Shown here: positions 33,604-42,497 of the stretch, in pieces
Position numbering within the stretch: position 1 is the first letter of the stretch
Layout: every line of letters starts with the position of its first letter
DNA from: Methylophilus glucosoxydans
Lineage (GTDB): Bacteria > Pseudomonadota > Gammaproteobacteria > Burkholderiales > Methylophilaceae
Direction of reading: 5' to 3'
Assembly (NCBI RefSeq): GCF_042676145.1
Contig: NZ_JBHTJW010000002.1
Span: 62,001 to 126,000 of the forward strand
DNA length: 64,000 nt
Translations under genes and position numbers: made by a program
The notes under the pieces: generated by a model
What the model was told of the DNA's origin: nothing
Seen by the model: only the letters and a program-made list of their open reading frames with translations
The model's database searches: none

Positions 33604-34377
33604 TCAATCCGCATAATCCACAATCAACGGCGCATGGTCGCTAAACCGCTCTGCCTTATACACACTCGCCGCAGTCACTTTTGCACCCAATGCTGGCGTT
33701 GCTAGCTGATAATCAATCCGCCACCCCACATTCTTGGCCCAAGCCTGCCCACGGTTACTCCACCAGGTGTAGCACGCATCGGTGGTGTCCGGATACAGCG
33801 TCCGATAAGTGTCAACCCAGCCGACACGTTGCAGCACATCACCCATCCAGGCACGCTCTTCTGGCAAAAAGCCGGAATTCTTTTTATTGCCTTTCCAGTT
33901 TTTGAGGTCGATTTCCTGATGGGCAATATTCCAGTCACCACAAATCACGACGTCACGCCCCCCAGCAATCAGCTGCTCCAGATGTGGCAGAAATTTCGCC
34001 ATCACAGCAAATTTGAATTGCTGCCGCTCTTCGCCGCTAGAGCCGCTCGGCAGGTATAAAGACACCACGCTTAGATTGCCGTACTGACATTCCAGATAGC
34101 GCCCTTCAGCGTCTATTTCGGCATGGCCCAAGCCAATAATCACCTTATCTGCAGGCTGCTTGCTGTAAATCCCCACACCGCTGTAACCTTTTTTCTCAGC
34201 ATAATGAAAATAGCCGTGGTAACCAGGCGGCTGCAGCATGTCAGGCTGCATGTCACCTGCCTGGGCTTTGAGCTCCTGTAAACACACAATCTCGCCGCCA
34301 CTATTCGCCAGCCAAGGCAAAAAGCCTTTGTTGCAGGCTGACCGTATGCCATTGAGGTTCAAGGTTATAATACGCAT
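33604..34377 (-). CDS. xthA: Exodeoxyribonuclease III
   Basis: DNA repair nuclease and AP endonuclease of 257 aa. Motifs: NLNGIRSACNKGF, CLQELKAQAGDM with the metal-binding Glu, GDWNIAHQEIDLKNWKGN, and the C-terminal SDHAPLIVDY. The start is 27 nt from the pyrE start on the opposite strand, so the two promoters overlap the coding ends. It belongs to the XthA/ExoA group of short AP endonucleases. Confidence 0.95.
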   Translation of the reverse strand: MRIITLNLNGIRSACNKGFLPWLANSGGEIVCLQELKAQAGDMQPDMLQPPGYHGYFHYAEKKGYSGVGIYSKQPADKVIIGLGHAEIDAEGRYLECQYGNLSVVSLYLPSGSSGEERQQFKFAVMAKFLPHLEQLIAGGRDVVICGDWNIAHQEIDLKNWKGNKKNSGFLPEERAWMGDVLQRVGWVDTYRTLYPDTTDACYTWWSNRGQAWAKNVGWRIDYQLATPALGAKVTAASVYKAERFSDHAPLIVDYAD

Positions 34378-34404
34378 TGTTTAAATACTTTCTGCTTTTT
34401 TAAA

Positions 34405-35052
34405 ATGACTGCCAACACACTCAGTGCCGATTTTATTGCTTTTTCCATCCACAAACAGGTATTGCGCTTTGGTGAATTTAAAACCAAAGCCGGCCGCTTG
34501 AGCCCATATTTTTTTAATGCTGGCCTGTTTGATGATGGTGACAGCATGCTCAAACTGGGTGAGTTTTATGCAAACAGCATTCTACAGTCTGGCTTGCAAT
34601 TCGACATGCTGTTTGGGCCAGCTTATAAAGGCATTCCGCTGGTGACCGCGATCAGCATTGCATTTGCACGTCTGGGCCATAATTATCCGTATGCGTATAA
34701 CCGCAAAGAAGCCAAGGACCATGGCGAAGGCGGGACGTTGGTCGGGGCTGCATTGAACGGCCGTGTGCTGATTATTGATGACGTGATTTCTGCGGGCACT
34801 TCTATCCGGGAGTCTGTTGAACTCATCCGCAAAGCGGGAGCCACGCCTTGCGCGGTCAGCATCGCCCTGGATCGCCAGGAAAAGGGGCTAGGGGAGTTGT
34901 CTGCCGTGCAGGAGGTTGAACAAACCAACCAGATGCCGGTGGTCAGTATTGCCAAACTGGCTGACCTGTTTGCCTATTTGCAAGGCAACGAAAAACTGGC
35001 GCAGTATTTCCCGGCCATCGAAGCGTACCGCGCACAATATTGCGTACGCTAA
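34405..35052 (+). CDS. pyrE: Orotate phosphoribosyltransferase
   Basis: Adds PRPP to orotate in pyrimidine synthesis. It is 215 aa. The PRPP-binding loop is VLIIDDVISAGTSIRES, and the family-specific GPAYKGIPLVTAISIA and YNRKEAKDHGEGG are present. There is no clear SD before the ATG, and a TATAAT at 34366-34371 lies inside the divergent xthA. pyrE next to xthA is common in this group. Confidence 0.96.
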   Translation: MTANTLSADFIAFSIHKQVLRFGEFKTKAGRLSPYFFNAGLFDDGDSMLKLGEFYANSILQSGLQFDMLFGPAYKGIPLVTAISIAFARLGHNYPYAYNRKEAKDHGEGGTLVGAALNGRVLIIDDVISAGTSIRESVELIRKAGATPCAVSIALDRQEKGLGELSAVQEVEQTNQMPVVSIAKLADLFAYLQGNEKLAQYFPAIEAYRAQYCVR

Positions 35053-35072
35053 GCCGGCGGATCCCACCAAAA

Positions 35073-35096
35073 AGCGAGCATCGGCTCGCTTTTTTT
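35073..35096. terminator. Bidirectional terminator pyrE/yidB
   Basis: AGCGAGC-atcg-GCTCGCT with a T-run on the plus strand and an A-run before it. It can end both converging genes: pyrE (plus) and the yidB gene (minus), whose stop is at 35095. Confidence 0.85.
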
Positions 35097-35484
35097 ATTT
35101 CAGCATGCCCATCAAGCGCGACATGATAAGTGCCGGATTATTCTCCACCACACCATTCGGCGTTAATTGATTCACCACATCGGGTAAATGTTCGGCAATT
35201 TTGCTGCTCAGCTCATCGGTCGTCATATTCAATTTACCGGCGATCCCGCTCAAAACTGCAGTCCCCAAGGCAACGCCGACTTGCTGAGCACTCACATTCA
35301 AATTCGCCCCTGTACCTACCCACGAATCAACCTGCTCGCTCAAGCCGCCGTTTTTCAGCGTTTGCAAAATGCCAGGCAAGCCACCGTATTGTTGAAATAG
35401 CTCCATCGCCAGTTTTGCCAATGGACCTTTATCACCCATGACCTTGTTCATCATGGCCCCAGCCATGCTATCGAATAATCCCAT
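35095..35484 (-). CDS. yidB: YidB family (DUF937) protein
   Basis: Predicted 129-aa protein of the YidB/DUF937 family. It begins MGLFDSMAGAMMNKVMGDKG and carries the typical VDSWVGTGANLNVSAQQV segment with the C-terminal LPDVVNQLTPNGVV. Function is unknown; E. coli YidB is uncharacterised. No signal peptide or membrane helix. It ends at the shared terminator with pyrE. Confidence 0.85.
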   Translation of the reverse strand: MGLFDSMAGAMMNKVMGDKGPLAKLAMELFQQYGGLPGILQTLKNGGLSEQVDSWVGTGANLNVSAQQVGVALGTAVLSGIAGKLNMTTDELSSKIAEHLPDVVNQLTPNGVVENNPALIMSRLMGMLK

Positions 35485-35655
35485 TCTGGGCTGCTCCTAG
35501 TTTATTGTCCAAATAGTTCTTCTTTTATTGCGCCCAGGCAACGATTACCCCGGCCTGGATCCGCCCTAGGCCGGAATGACAGATCCCAAGAGCCAATCAA
35601 TCTGCTTTAATAACTATCTTAGAAGTAGATTGTTTACCGATTAAGAAAAGACCAA
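35485..35655. other. Intergenic stretch with small palindromic repeat
   Basis: A segment CTGGATCCGCCCTAGGCCGG followed by AATGACAGA at about 35553-35581 resembles the GGATTCCGAC…AGAATGACAG segment near 33537. Such short GGATnCCG…GGAATGAC units are dispersed in many proteobacterial genomes. No gene is visible. Confidence 0.35.
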
Positions 35656-36741
35656 TCAAAAACGCTCATGCTCGCCCAAATAACGCCATTGTCCCGGCGG
35701 TAACTTACCCAAGTTGATACTGCCTATGCGAATCCGTTTTAAGCCGACGACGTGCAATCCCACCAGTTCACACATGCGTCGAATCTGGCGCTTACGCCCC
35801 TCACGTAACACAAATCGCAGTTGATCTTCATTTTGCCAGGAAACTTTGGCAGGTTTTAACTGCACCCCATCCAGACTCAGGCCATGATTCAACAAAGCCA
35901 GGCCATTGGCACTGAGCTGACCTTCAACCCGCACCAAGTATTCTTTTTCAACGCTGGAGTCATCCCCGATCAGCTTGCGCGCAACGCGGCCATCTTGTGT
36001 GAGTACGAGCAGTCCGGTTGAATCAATATCCAGCCGCCCGGCGGGGGCCAAGCCACGCAAATGGCCTCGCTTGAAGTCGATACCGCTGCTATCTTCAGGC
36101 CATTGATTGTCTGGATTGACCAATACCACTGCTGGTTCATAGCCATCTTCAGCCTGGCCGCTGACGTAACCCACGGGTTTGTGTAGCAGAATGGTGACGG
36201 TTTCGGCCTGATGCTCTTTGGCATAGGCACTGATAATAATCTCGGCCGCTGGGTCAATGCGGGTGCCCAAGGTTTCAATGATTTCACCATTGACCTTGAC
36301 CCAACCGTTCACGATCCAGTCATCGGCTTCGCGACGTGAGCACAAGCCGCGGTCGGCCATGACTTTGGACAAGCGGGGCTGCTGGTCAATGGCAGCGGGC
36401 GCAGGGGCTGACGGGCGAGGAGGGCGGTCATCGGTTTTTGCCATGCGTGGACGCGGCTGGTCGCGGTTGTATTGTCGACGGCCATCGTTAGCGGTGGGTG
36501 AGCGTCTCTCTTTTTGTTCGTGTTTACCATCAAATGCACGTGGCTTTTTATCACGCACGGCTTTTTCTTTGCGTGCGGGTAGCGCTTGTGCGTCGGGCGC
36601 TTGCGGCTCGGCTGCAGCCCGTTCTTTTTTGACAGGGGGCGCTTTGCTGCGGTCACGCAGCTCGGGTGAAAGTGGCCGCACCGGCTTTTCTCGTTTTTGT
36701 TCTGTGGCCGCGGGAGATTTATTGAGTTTGAGCGTAGACAA
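35656..36741 (-). CDS. RsuA/RluB/RluF-family rRNA pseudouridine synthase
   Basis: Predicted 361-aa pseudouridine synthase. A basic, low-complexity N-terminal tail (about residues 1-115, rich in Lys, Arg and Pro) precedes an S4 RNA-binding domain (RLSKVMADRGLCSRREADDWI) and the catalytic domain. The catalytic Asp is in PAGRLDIDSTGLLVLTQDG. The C-terminal REGRKRQIRRMCE supports the RluF/RsuA group. The exact 23S or 16S target is not resolved. Confidence 0.85.
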   Translation of the reverse strand: MSTLKLNKSPAATEQKREKPVRPLSPELRDRSKAPPVKKERAAAEPQAPDAQALPARKEKAVRDKKPRAFDGKHEQKERRSPTANDGRRQYNRDQPRPRMAKTDDRPPRPSAPAPAAIDQQPRLSKVMADRGLCSRREADDWIVNGWVKVNGEIIETLGTRIDPAAEIIISAYAKEHQAETVTILLHKPVGYVSGQAEDGYEPAVVLVNPDNQWPEDSSGIDFKRGHLRGLAPAGRLDIDSTGLLVLTQDGRVARKLIGDDSSVEKEYLVRVEGQLSANGLALLNHGLSLDGVQLKPAKVSWQNEDQLRFVLREGRKRQIRRMCELVGLHVVGLKRIRIGSINLGKLPPGQWRYLGEHERF

Positions 36742-36785
36742 AGTAGTCGTCTCACCATAGAAAATGAATAAGACGCTATTGTAAT

Positions 36786-38081
36786 TTATTTGACTGGCAG
36801 CGGACGAAAATTCAGGGTGCCAGGCTGTTTGCGGGCACTTTCTGGCATGTAGTGCAAAATACTTTCAGCACGCGACAATACGGGGTTTCGGGCAATAAAC
36901 TGTTGTTTCCAGGCACGGTGCGGGTTGCGGATGATGCCCGCCAGCCAGGCAGCCTGAATCGGATTCATCTTGGCAGGCTCCAGGCCAAAATAATAGTTGG
37001 CCGCTGCGTGTGCACCACACAGCCCAGGGCCCCAATCCACCGTATTCAGATACAAATTAAGAATCTGTGTTTTGTTTAAAGTATGTTCGAGCTGCACCGC
37101 GTAGAGCAATTCTTCGATTTTACGCCTCCAGGTCCGTTCACCATTGGTGAACATGTATTTCACGACCTGCTGGGTGATGGTGCTGCCGCCTACCGCTTTA
37201 TCCGTGCTTTCCTTACCTAATAGCTGACGCATTTGCGTGAGCACATAGCCGGGATGGTGCCTGAACTCGGCATCCTCGGCAATGATCACCGCCATCGGCA
37301 GCCAATGTCCCATGTTTTCATAACTGAGCCAGTGGACTTTTTCAGGATGTTTTTGCTCATCAAGCAAGGGGCAATCATACTGCACCGTCGACGCTGTGAC
37401 CTTGCTGAGATCAAGCCCTGTCACTTGCAGCTGTTCAAGCTGAGGTTGTGCACTCCAGCTCTGCTTGGGCCAGCGCAGGGTGCCGCTGGCGCTAAGAATG
37501 CCTGAGACATGCGCCTGCGCGATGCTGGAGGAATGACTGGCCAAAGGCGCCAGCAAGCGTGCTAAGGGGGTAGCAGGCAGCGTCCAGTTAAGCTTTAAGG
37601 CGTGCATGGTGACTTTGCCTTCAAAGTTGATTTTGAAGGCGGGCGTGGGGGGCATTGCGGAAGGGGTATTGGGGAGCGCTGAGGACTGCGCAACTAGGTG
37701 TCCGTGAAGTTGCTGGCCATTCAGCTTGAGCCATAACTCGACACTTTCCAGCATCAGAGGCTTATCACTCACCGATTTAGCGATTAACCAGCATTGCTGG
37801 CAGTGGACACGCAAGCCGTCTGCATCATACAAGCGGATCTGGCCATGGTGCAGGCTAAATGCCTTGTGGTCCAGCCACCAGCGGCCAACCGGCGAGGTCG
37901 CCAGCATGAACAGCGGCAACACACGGACCTGAACGCCACTGCCTATCGGCAGCTTTATTCGCCAGGCAGTTTTATCATAGGGCTGCCAAATCCAGGCGGT
38001 GACGGCGAGCGTTGTCAGCAGGAAAGCTGCCAAGAGCGTGAGTAACAGGCGTTTGCACCAGAGTCTGACCATGTTGAGCAA
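36786..38081 (-). CDS. GT51 peptidoglycan transglycosylase
   Basis: Predicted 431-aa membrane protein. An N-terminal membrane anchor (about residues 10-32) precedes a region unlike MtgA, then the GT51 transglycosylase domain with IAEDAEFRHHPGYV (catalytic Glu), GGSTITQQVVKYMF, and RKIEELLYAVQLE. It polymerises lipid II glycan strands in the periplasm. It is longer than the ~240-aa MtgA because of a 200-residue region between anchor and domain. No transpeptidase domain follows. It lies 3 nt after the ferredoxin gene. Confidence 0.85.
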   Translation of the reverse strand: MLNMVRLWCKRLLLTLLAAFLLTTLAVTAWIWQPYDKTAWRIKLPIGSGVQVRVLPLFMLATSPVGRWWLDHKAFSLHHGQIRLYDADGLRVHCQQCWLIAKSVSDKPLMLESVELWLKLNGQQLHGHLVAQSSALPNTPSAMPPTPAFKINFEGKVTMHALKLNWTLPATPLARLLAPLASHSSSIAQAHVSGILSASGTLRWPKQSWSAQPQLEQLQVTGLDLSKVTASTVQYDCPLLDEQKHPEKVHWLSYENMGHWLPMAVIIAEDAEFRHHPGYVLTQMRQLLGKESTDKAVGGSTITQQVVKYMFTNGERTWRRKIEELLYAVQLEHTLNKTQILNLYLNTVDWGPGLCGAHAAANYYFGLEPAKMNPIQAAWLAGIIRNPHRAWKQQFIARNPVLSRAESILHYMPESARKQPGTLNFRPLPVK

Positions 38082-38084
38082 TGC

Positions 38085-38399
38085 TTAGACCACCAGGCGC
38101 TCCACAACCTTGCCTTGCTGCAGATGACTTTCGATGATGTCGTCAATATCGCTTTCATCGACAAAGGTATACCAGACCGCATCTGGATAGACGACCATGA
38201 CCGGGCCAACGCCACAACGGTCCAGGCAACCGGCACGGTTAATCCGCACTTTGCCAGCCCCAGCCAAGCCTTGCTGTTTGACCTGCTTTTTCATGTAATC
38301 AAAAGCCGCTTCGGCACCTTTGTTCATACAACAGTCTTCACCGTTTTCACGCTGGTTCAGGCAGAAAAAGACATGGTATTGAAAGTGGCTTGGAGTCAT
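38085..38399 (-). CDS. Thioredoxin-like [2Fe-2S] ferredoxin
   Basis: Predicted 104-aa protein. The cluster-ligand spacing CLNQRENGEDCC near the N-terminus and INRAGCLDRCGVGPVMVVYP later matches the thioredoxin-like [2Fe-2S] ferredoxin fold. Its redox partner is unknown. It lies between the transglycosylase and the TonB-like gene on the same strand. Confidence 0.85.
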   Translation of the reverse strand: MTPSHFQYHVFFCLNQRENGEDCCMNKGAEAAFDYMKKQVKQQGLAGAGKVRINRAGCLDRCGVGPVMVVYPDAVWYTFVDESDIDDIIESHLQQGKVVERLVV

Positions 38400-38430
38400 C
38401 TAAATTGCCTCAGTAAATAGGGACTGCACA

Positions 38431-39384
38431 TTACTCAGTCGAAAGTTGGTCATCCCTGGTAAAGTTCCAGGTACGGGTAATACTCAGCACATCGGTATCC
38501 TGACGTATGTCTTCAGTGAATACCGGAAACGGCGCGGCCAATTGCACAATGCGCCGTGCGGACTCATCGAGCAACCTGTGCCCGGAGCTGCGATGAATAC
38601 GAATATCTTCTATCGACCCATCAGCCTTGATCGACACCGTCATCTGCAATTGACCATATAACTTTTGTGTTCGGGCCGCCTGCGGATAATTCAGGTTTCC
38701 CACACGCTCAATTTTTTGCCGCCATTGCTCCACATAATTCGCAAAGCGATATTCACGCGTGCGGGCACCGATAAATTGTCGCTTGGGGCGATTTTCATAG
38801 GCCTCCTGCTGCTTGGCAATCAATGCTTCCAGCTTGGCCATTTCTTGCATGGCAGCCAATTGCGGCTGTGATTGCTCTGGCAGCAATTTTGCCGGCGGTT
38901 GCTCTTTGCTGGATGGATGCGGCAATGTGGACGGCGCCTGCAGACTAGTGACCGATGTACTGGCTTTTAGTTGCGTCAGTAGTGCCTGTGCTTCTTGCTC
39001 CAGTTGGGTCACCCGCTGTTTTTCTCGAACCAGCTCAGACTCTTGCGGGGCCGCGGCAGGCGTTGCTGAGGCGGTGTTTGCCTGTGGCGTAGCGGGCAAG
39101 GCTGCTTGTAATTGCTGCACGCTGGGCAGCGGACTTTTCATCTGCCGCTTTTCATCGGTATTGCCGCCGCGATCAAGGTTGGCTTGTGCCAGCGCATCCG
39201 CTTTTTCTGGCGCACTGCGGGTTTTGCTGTTGACCAGCATCACCTGCAAAGAGGGAATCTGGTCTTTAAACGCCTTGAGTTCGGGCTGAAAATGGAGAGT
39301 TAGCAATACGGCGTGCACCAGTAAAGAAGCCCACAAGGCCCATACCAGTGGTGACTGTTTGCTGAAACCTTTCACGAGGCCCAT
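38431..39384 (-). CDS. TonB-like energy-transducer protein
   Basis: Predicted 317-aa inner-membrane protein. One membrane helix (about residues 13-30, VWALWASLLVHAVLLTLHF) is followed by a long Ala/Gln/Pro-rich periplasmic linker and a C-terminal TonB-type domain (NYPQAARTQKLYGQLQMTV, SSGHRLLDESARRIVQLAAPF). No exbB or exbD gene is in this window. It could couple the proton motive force to an outer-membrane receptor or play a TolA-like structural role. Confidence 0.85.
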   Translation of the reverse strand: MGLVKGFSKQSPLVWALWASLLVHAVLLTLHFQPELKAFKDQIPSLQVMLVNSKTRSAPEKADALAQANLDRGGNTDEKRQMKSPLPSVQQLQAALPATPQANTASATPAAAPQESELVREKQRVTQLEQEAQALLTQLKASTSVTSLQAPSTLPHPSSKEQPPAKLLPEQSQPQLAAMQEMAKLEALIAKQQEAYENRPKRQFIGARTREYRFANYVEQWRQKIERVGNLNYPQAARTQKLYGQLQMTVSIKADGSIEDIRIHRSSGHRLLDESARRIVQLAAPFPVFTEDIRQDTDVLSITRTWNFTRDDQLSTE

Positions 39385-39399
39385 GCGGCGTCTGCCTGT

Positions 39400-40770
39400 T
39401 TATCCCTGCAAAGCCTGCAATAATTTCTGGTGCACGCCGCCGAACCCGCCATTGCTCATCACCAGCACATGGTCGCCAGGTTTGGCCATGGCGCTGATAG
39501 CGGCCACTAACTGTGTCAGGTCATCAAAGGTTTGGGCTTTGTGCTGAATCGGCGCCAGCGCCGCTGCAGCATCCCAGCCCAGGTTGCTGGCGTAACAAAA
39601 TACGGCATCGGCATCACGCAGGCTCTCGGGCAGGGCCTCTTTCATTACACCTAGTTTCATGGTGTTAGAGCGCGGCTCGAGGACGGCCAGAATGCGAGCT
39701 GCGCCCACTTTGGCACGCAAGCCTGCAACCGTGGTGGCAATCGCGGTAGGATGGTGGGCAAAATCGTCATACACCGTGATATCGTTAACCACGCCTTTGA
39801 CTTCCATGCGGCGTTTGACGTTTTTGAATTCGCTCAAGGCCTCAATCGCTATGCAAGGTGCAACACCGACATGGCGGGCGGCAGCAATCACAGCCAGCGC
39901 ATTATTACGGTTATGTTCGCCGAGCAGATTCCAGCTCACATTGCCCTGGCGCTCACCGTTAAAAAACACATCAAAACGACCTTGGGCGTCCACATGTTGC
40001 ACTTGCCAGCCACTCGCGCTGTCTATGCGCTCCACAGCACTCCAACACCCGCGTGCAAGTACCCGGTCCAGGCTTTCTTGTTGGTTCGCAACCACAAGAC
40101 CTTGCTGAGGCACGGTGCGCACCAGGTGATGGAACTGCTTTTCAATGGCGGCAAGGTCGTCAAAGATATCTGCATGATCGAATTCCAGATTATTCAGTAC
40201 GGCTGTACGCGGACGGTAATGCACGAACTTTGAGCGCTTGTCGAAGAAAGCGGTGTCATATTCATCGGCCTCAATCACAAAGAAAGGGGAGACCGATTGC
40301 GGATCTTGCCTGGGTGTTTGTGGCAACCGCGCAGAAACACCAAAGTTTTCAGGCACGCCGCCAATCAAAAAGCCCGGCGCCAACCCGGCGTACTCCAGCA
40401 CCCAGGTCAGCATCGAAGACGTGGTGGTTTTGCCGTGTGTCCCGGCCACGGCCAGTACCCATTTACCTTGCAGCACATTCTCTGCCAGCCACTGTGGTCC
40501 AGAAATATAAGGCAATCCCTGATTGAGGATTTCCTCCATTAAAGGATTGCCGCGCGTCACCACGTTGCCAATCACGTAAATGTCAGGCTGCAAGCCGGTT
40601 TGCGAAGGATCAAAGCCTTGGATCAACTCAATGCCCTGAGCCTCGAGTTGGGTGCTCATAGGCGGGTACACATTGGCATCACAGCCAGTGACCCGATGCC
40701 CGGCCGCCTTGGCCAGCACGGCGATGCCGCCCATAAACGTGCCACAAATGCCAAGGATGTGAATATGCAT
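39400..40770 (-). CDS. mpl: UDP-MurNAc:murein tripeptide ligase Mpl
   Basis: Murein-recycling ligase of 456 aa that joins L-Ala-gamma-D-Glu-meso-DAP to UDP-MurNAc. The Mur-ligase ATP loop is AVAGTHGKTTTSSMLTWVLE, preceded by IHILGICGTFMGGIA which separates it from MurC. The DDFAHHPTAIATTVAGLR region and RSNTMKLGVM are typical. It complements the AmpG-like permease in cell-wall recycling. Confidence 0.95.
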   Translation of the reverse strand: MHIHILGICGTFMGGIAVLAKAAGHRVTGCDANVYPPMSTQLEAQGIELIQGFDPSQTGLQPDIYVIGNVVTRGNPLMEEILNQGLPYISGPQWLAENVLQGKWVLAVAGTHGKTTTSSMLTWVLEYAGLAPGFLIGGVPENFGVSARLPQTPRQDPQSVSPFFVIEADEYDTAFFDKRSKFVHYRPRTAVLNNLEFDHADIFDDLAAIEKQFHHLVRTVPQQGLVVANQQESLDRVLARGCWSAVERIDSASGWQVQHVDAQGRFDVFFNGERQGNVSWNLLGEHNRNNALAVIAAARHVGVAPCIAIEALSEFKNVKRRMEVKGVVNDITVYDDFAHHPTAIATTVAGLRAKVGAARILAVLEPRSNTMKLGVMKEALPESLRDADAVFCYASNLGWDAAAALAPIQHKAQTFDDLTQLVAAISAMAKPGDHVLVMSNGGFGGVHQKLLQALQG

Positions 40771-40840
40771 AGAATTTACCAGAACAGATTAACGCATGCA
40801 TTTTACCAAACAACGTCTGGCAAAACGGTAGTGATGTGAT

Positions 40841-41467
40841 TCAATTTGACGCAAATAAAGACTGATATGCCCGGCAGTGGGCAGTGATATCTTGCGCCTG
40901 GAAAATATCGCTGATCACGGCCAGTGCATCCGCGCCAGCCGTGATCAATGGACGGGCATTCTCCAACGTTATCCCCCCAATGCCAACCACCGGCACAGAC
41001 AACTGTTGCCTGGCTTGCGCAAACAACGCAGTCTCGGCACGCGGCGCATTCGGCTTGGTAGAAGAAGGATAACAGGCGCCAAAAGCCACGTAATCCGCCC
41101 CCGCAGTTTGCGCGTGTTCCGCCAGCGAAAACTGGTTATAGCAAGAAGCGCCAATGATTTTTTGTTTACCGAGCAGGGCGCGTGCCTGCGTGATGGCACG
41201 GTCATGCTGACCCACATGCACGCCATCTGCATCCAGATGAGCGGCCAGATCAACATGGTCATTAATCAAAAAGGGAATCTGAGCGCCACGGCATAATGCC
41301 AACAAGGCTGCCGCTTGCTCCAGACGCAAGGCCTCGGTGGCCGTTTTATGACGGTATTGCACAATGGCAACGCCTCCACGCAAGGCCTGCGTCACCTGTT
41401 CGCACAACAGTGCAGTGTCATCACAATCTGGCGTGACCAGATACAAACCTTTAATGCTGAAGCTCAC
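40841..41467 (-). CDS. thiE: Thiamine phosphate synthase
   Basis: Joins HMP-PP and thiazole phosphate to thiamine phosphate. It is 208 aa with a TIM barrel: GLYLVTPDCDDTALL, VQYRHKTATEALRLEQA, LINDHVDLAAHLDADGVHVGQHD, and PVVGIGGITLENARPLI. I chose GTG 41467 because AGGAAAAGG precedes it; an ATG at 41494 would also extend in frame. It overlaps the thiD end by about 17 nt, so the two are coupled. Confidence 0.94.
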   Translation of the reverse strand: MSFSIKGLYLVTPDCDDTALLCEQVTQALRGGVAIVQYRHKTATEALRLEQAAALLALCRGAQIPFLINDHVDLAAHLDADGVHVGQHDRAITQARALLGKQKIIGASCYNQFSLAEHAQTAGADYVAFGACYPSSTKPNAPRAETALFAQARQQLSVPVVGIGGITLENARPLITAGADALAVISDIFQAQDITAHCRAYQSLFASN

Positions 41468-42308
41468 TCGCCTTTTCCTGTACCTCGGACTCACGTGCCC
41501 AGAAGAAACGGTCGGGAATAAACTGCCCCATGCCCGGCCTAAAGGCGTGACGCAGGGTTTGCCAGGTAAATTCCTGTGCTTCGTGCACGGCTTCTTCCAT
41601 ACTCAAGCCATGTGCCAAACATGCGGTGATGGCACTGGTGAGCGTGCAGCCAGAGCCATGATAACTGCCAGGCAAACGTTCCCAGTGATAATCCTTGATC
41701 AGGCCAGGCACGCCATTTTGTAAACCATACAAACTGTTCACGACGTCATTTGAACGCTCGTGCGTGCCCGTGATCATCACATATTCAGCCCCCATGCCCA
41801 GCAGGCGTAGCGCACATTCTTCAAGCGAGCTATGCTTCACCTCGTCGCTTTCATCGTAATAGGCCAGGCGACGCGCCTCCAGGCTATTAGGCGTAATCAG
41901 AGTGGCTTGCGGGAACAAGAGCTCGCACATCGCGGCCTGCATTTCTTCATTCGACAACTCGTCGCCGCGGCCAGACGCGAGAATCGGATCGATGATGAGC
42001 GGCACATCCGGGTAATCAGCCACAATCTCGGCAATCACTGCCACATTTTCAACGCTCCCCAGCAAACCCAATTTAAACGCGCTGACGGAGACATCTTCCA
42101 GAATGGTGCGTGCCTGATCATTGATCAGGTCTGCATCCAGTGGCATCACGCTCTCTACCCCCACTGTGTCTTGCGCGGTAATGCCAGTAATCACTGACAA
42201 GGGGTAGCACCCGATGCTGGAGAGCGCCAGAATATCGGCCTGCACACCTGCACCACTGCTGGGATCTGTGGCCGCAAACGTTAAAACGGTGGGAGGGGTA
42301 TTTGCCAT
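41451..42308 (-). CDS. thiD: HMP/HMP-phosphate kinase ThiD
   Basis: Phosphorylates hydroxymethylpyrimidine twice for thiamine synthesis. It is 285 aa, a ribokinase-fold enzyme with LTFAATDPSSGAGVQADIL, DPILASGRGDEL, ITPNSLEARRLA, and the catalytic GSGCTLTSAITACLAHG. Its ATG lies only 11 nt from the CCA end of a tRNA-Gly gene on the same strand, and the SD AAGGAT directly follows the CCA, so the mRNA is probably released by tRNA 3'-end processing. No TPP riboswitch is visible. Confidence 0.95.
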   Translation of the reverse strand: MANTPPTVLTFAATDPSSGAGVQADILALSSIGCYPLSVITGITAQDTVGVESVMPLDADLINDQARTILEDVSVSAFKLGLLGSVENVAVIAEIVADYPDVPLIIDPILASGRGDELSNEEMQAAMCELLFPQATLITPNSLEARRLAYYDESDEVKHSSLEECALRLLGMGAEYVMITGTHERSNDVVNSLYGLQNGVPGLIKDYHWERLPGSYHGSGCTLTSAITACLAHGLSMEEAVHEAQEFTWQTLRHAFRPGMGQFIPDRFFWARESEVQEKASELQH

Positions 42309-42319
42309 GAAAAATCCTT

Positions 42320-42393
42320 TGGAGCGGCTGACGGGAATCGAACCCGCGTATCAAGCTTGGGAAGCTGGCGTTCTACCATTGAACTACAGCCGC
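42320..42393 (-). tRNA. tRNA-Gly (CCC anticodon)
   Basis: 74 nt, minus strand, with encoded CCA (42320-42322). The acceptor arm GCGGCTG pairs with CAGCCGC, and the T arm contains GGTTCGATTC. The anticodon loop TTCCCAA gives CCC, reading GGG. The anticodon stem CCAGC/GCTTG has a C-U mismatch at the second pair, where C-G would be expected. The gene lies directly before thiD. Confidence 0.93.
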
Positions 42394-42457
42394 AGATGAA
42401 CGGGCTCTATTTTACTTGGTGTTAGCATGAATACAAAACATTATTCAGCATAAAAAT

Positions 42458-42484
42458 AAAGCCGGACAACTGTCCGGCTTTATT
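42458..42484 (-). terminator. Intrinsic terminator of the TPS operon
   Basis: An 8-bp stem GCCGGACA/TGTCCGGC flanked by AAT-rich arms, followed on the minus strand by TTTATTTTTA. It lies 14 nt after the TpsA stop. Confidence 0.85.
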
Positions 42485-42497
42485 CGCACTCAAGTGA

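Noticed and set aside
42309..42330. TPP riboswitch before thiD
   Set aside because: Only 11 nt separate the tRNA from thiD, leaving no room for the ~100-nt THI element.
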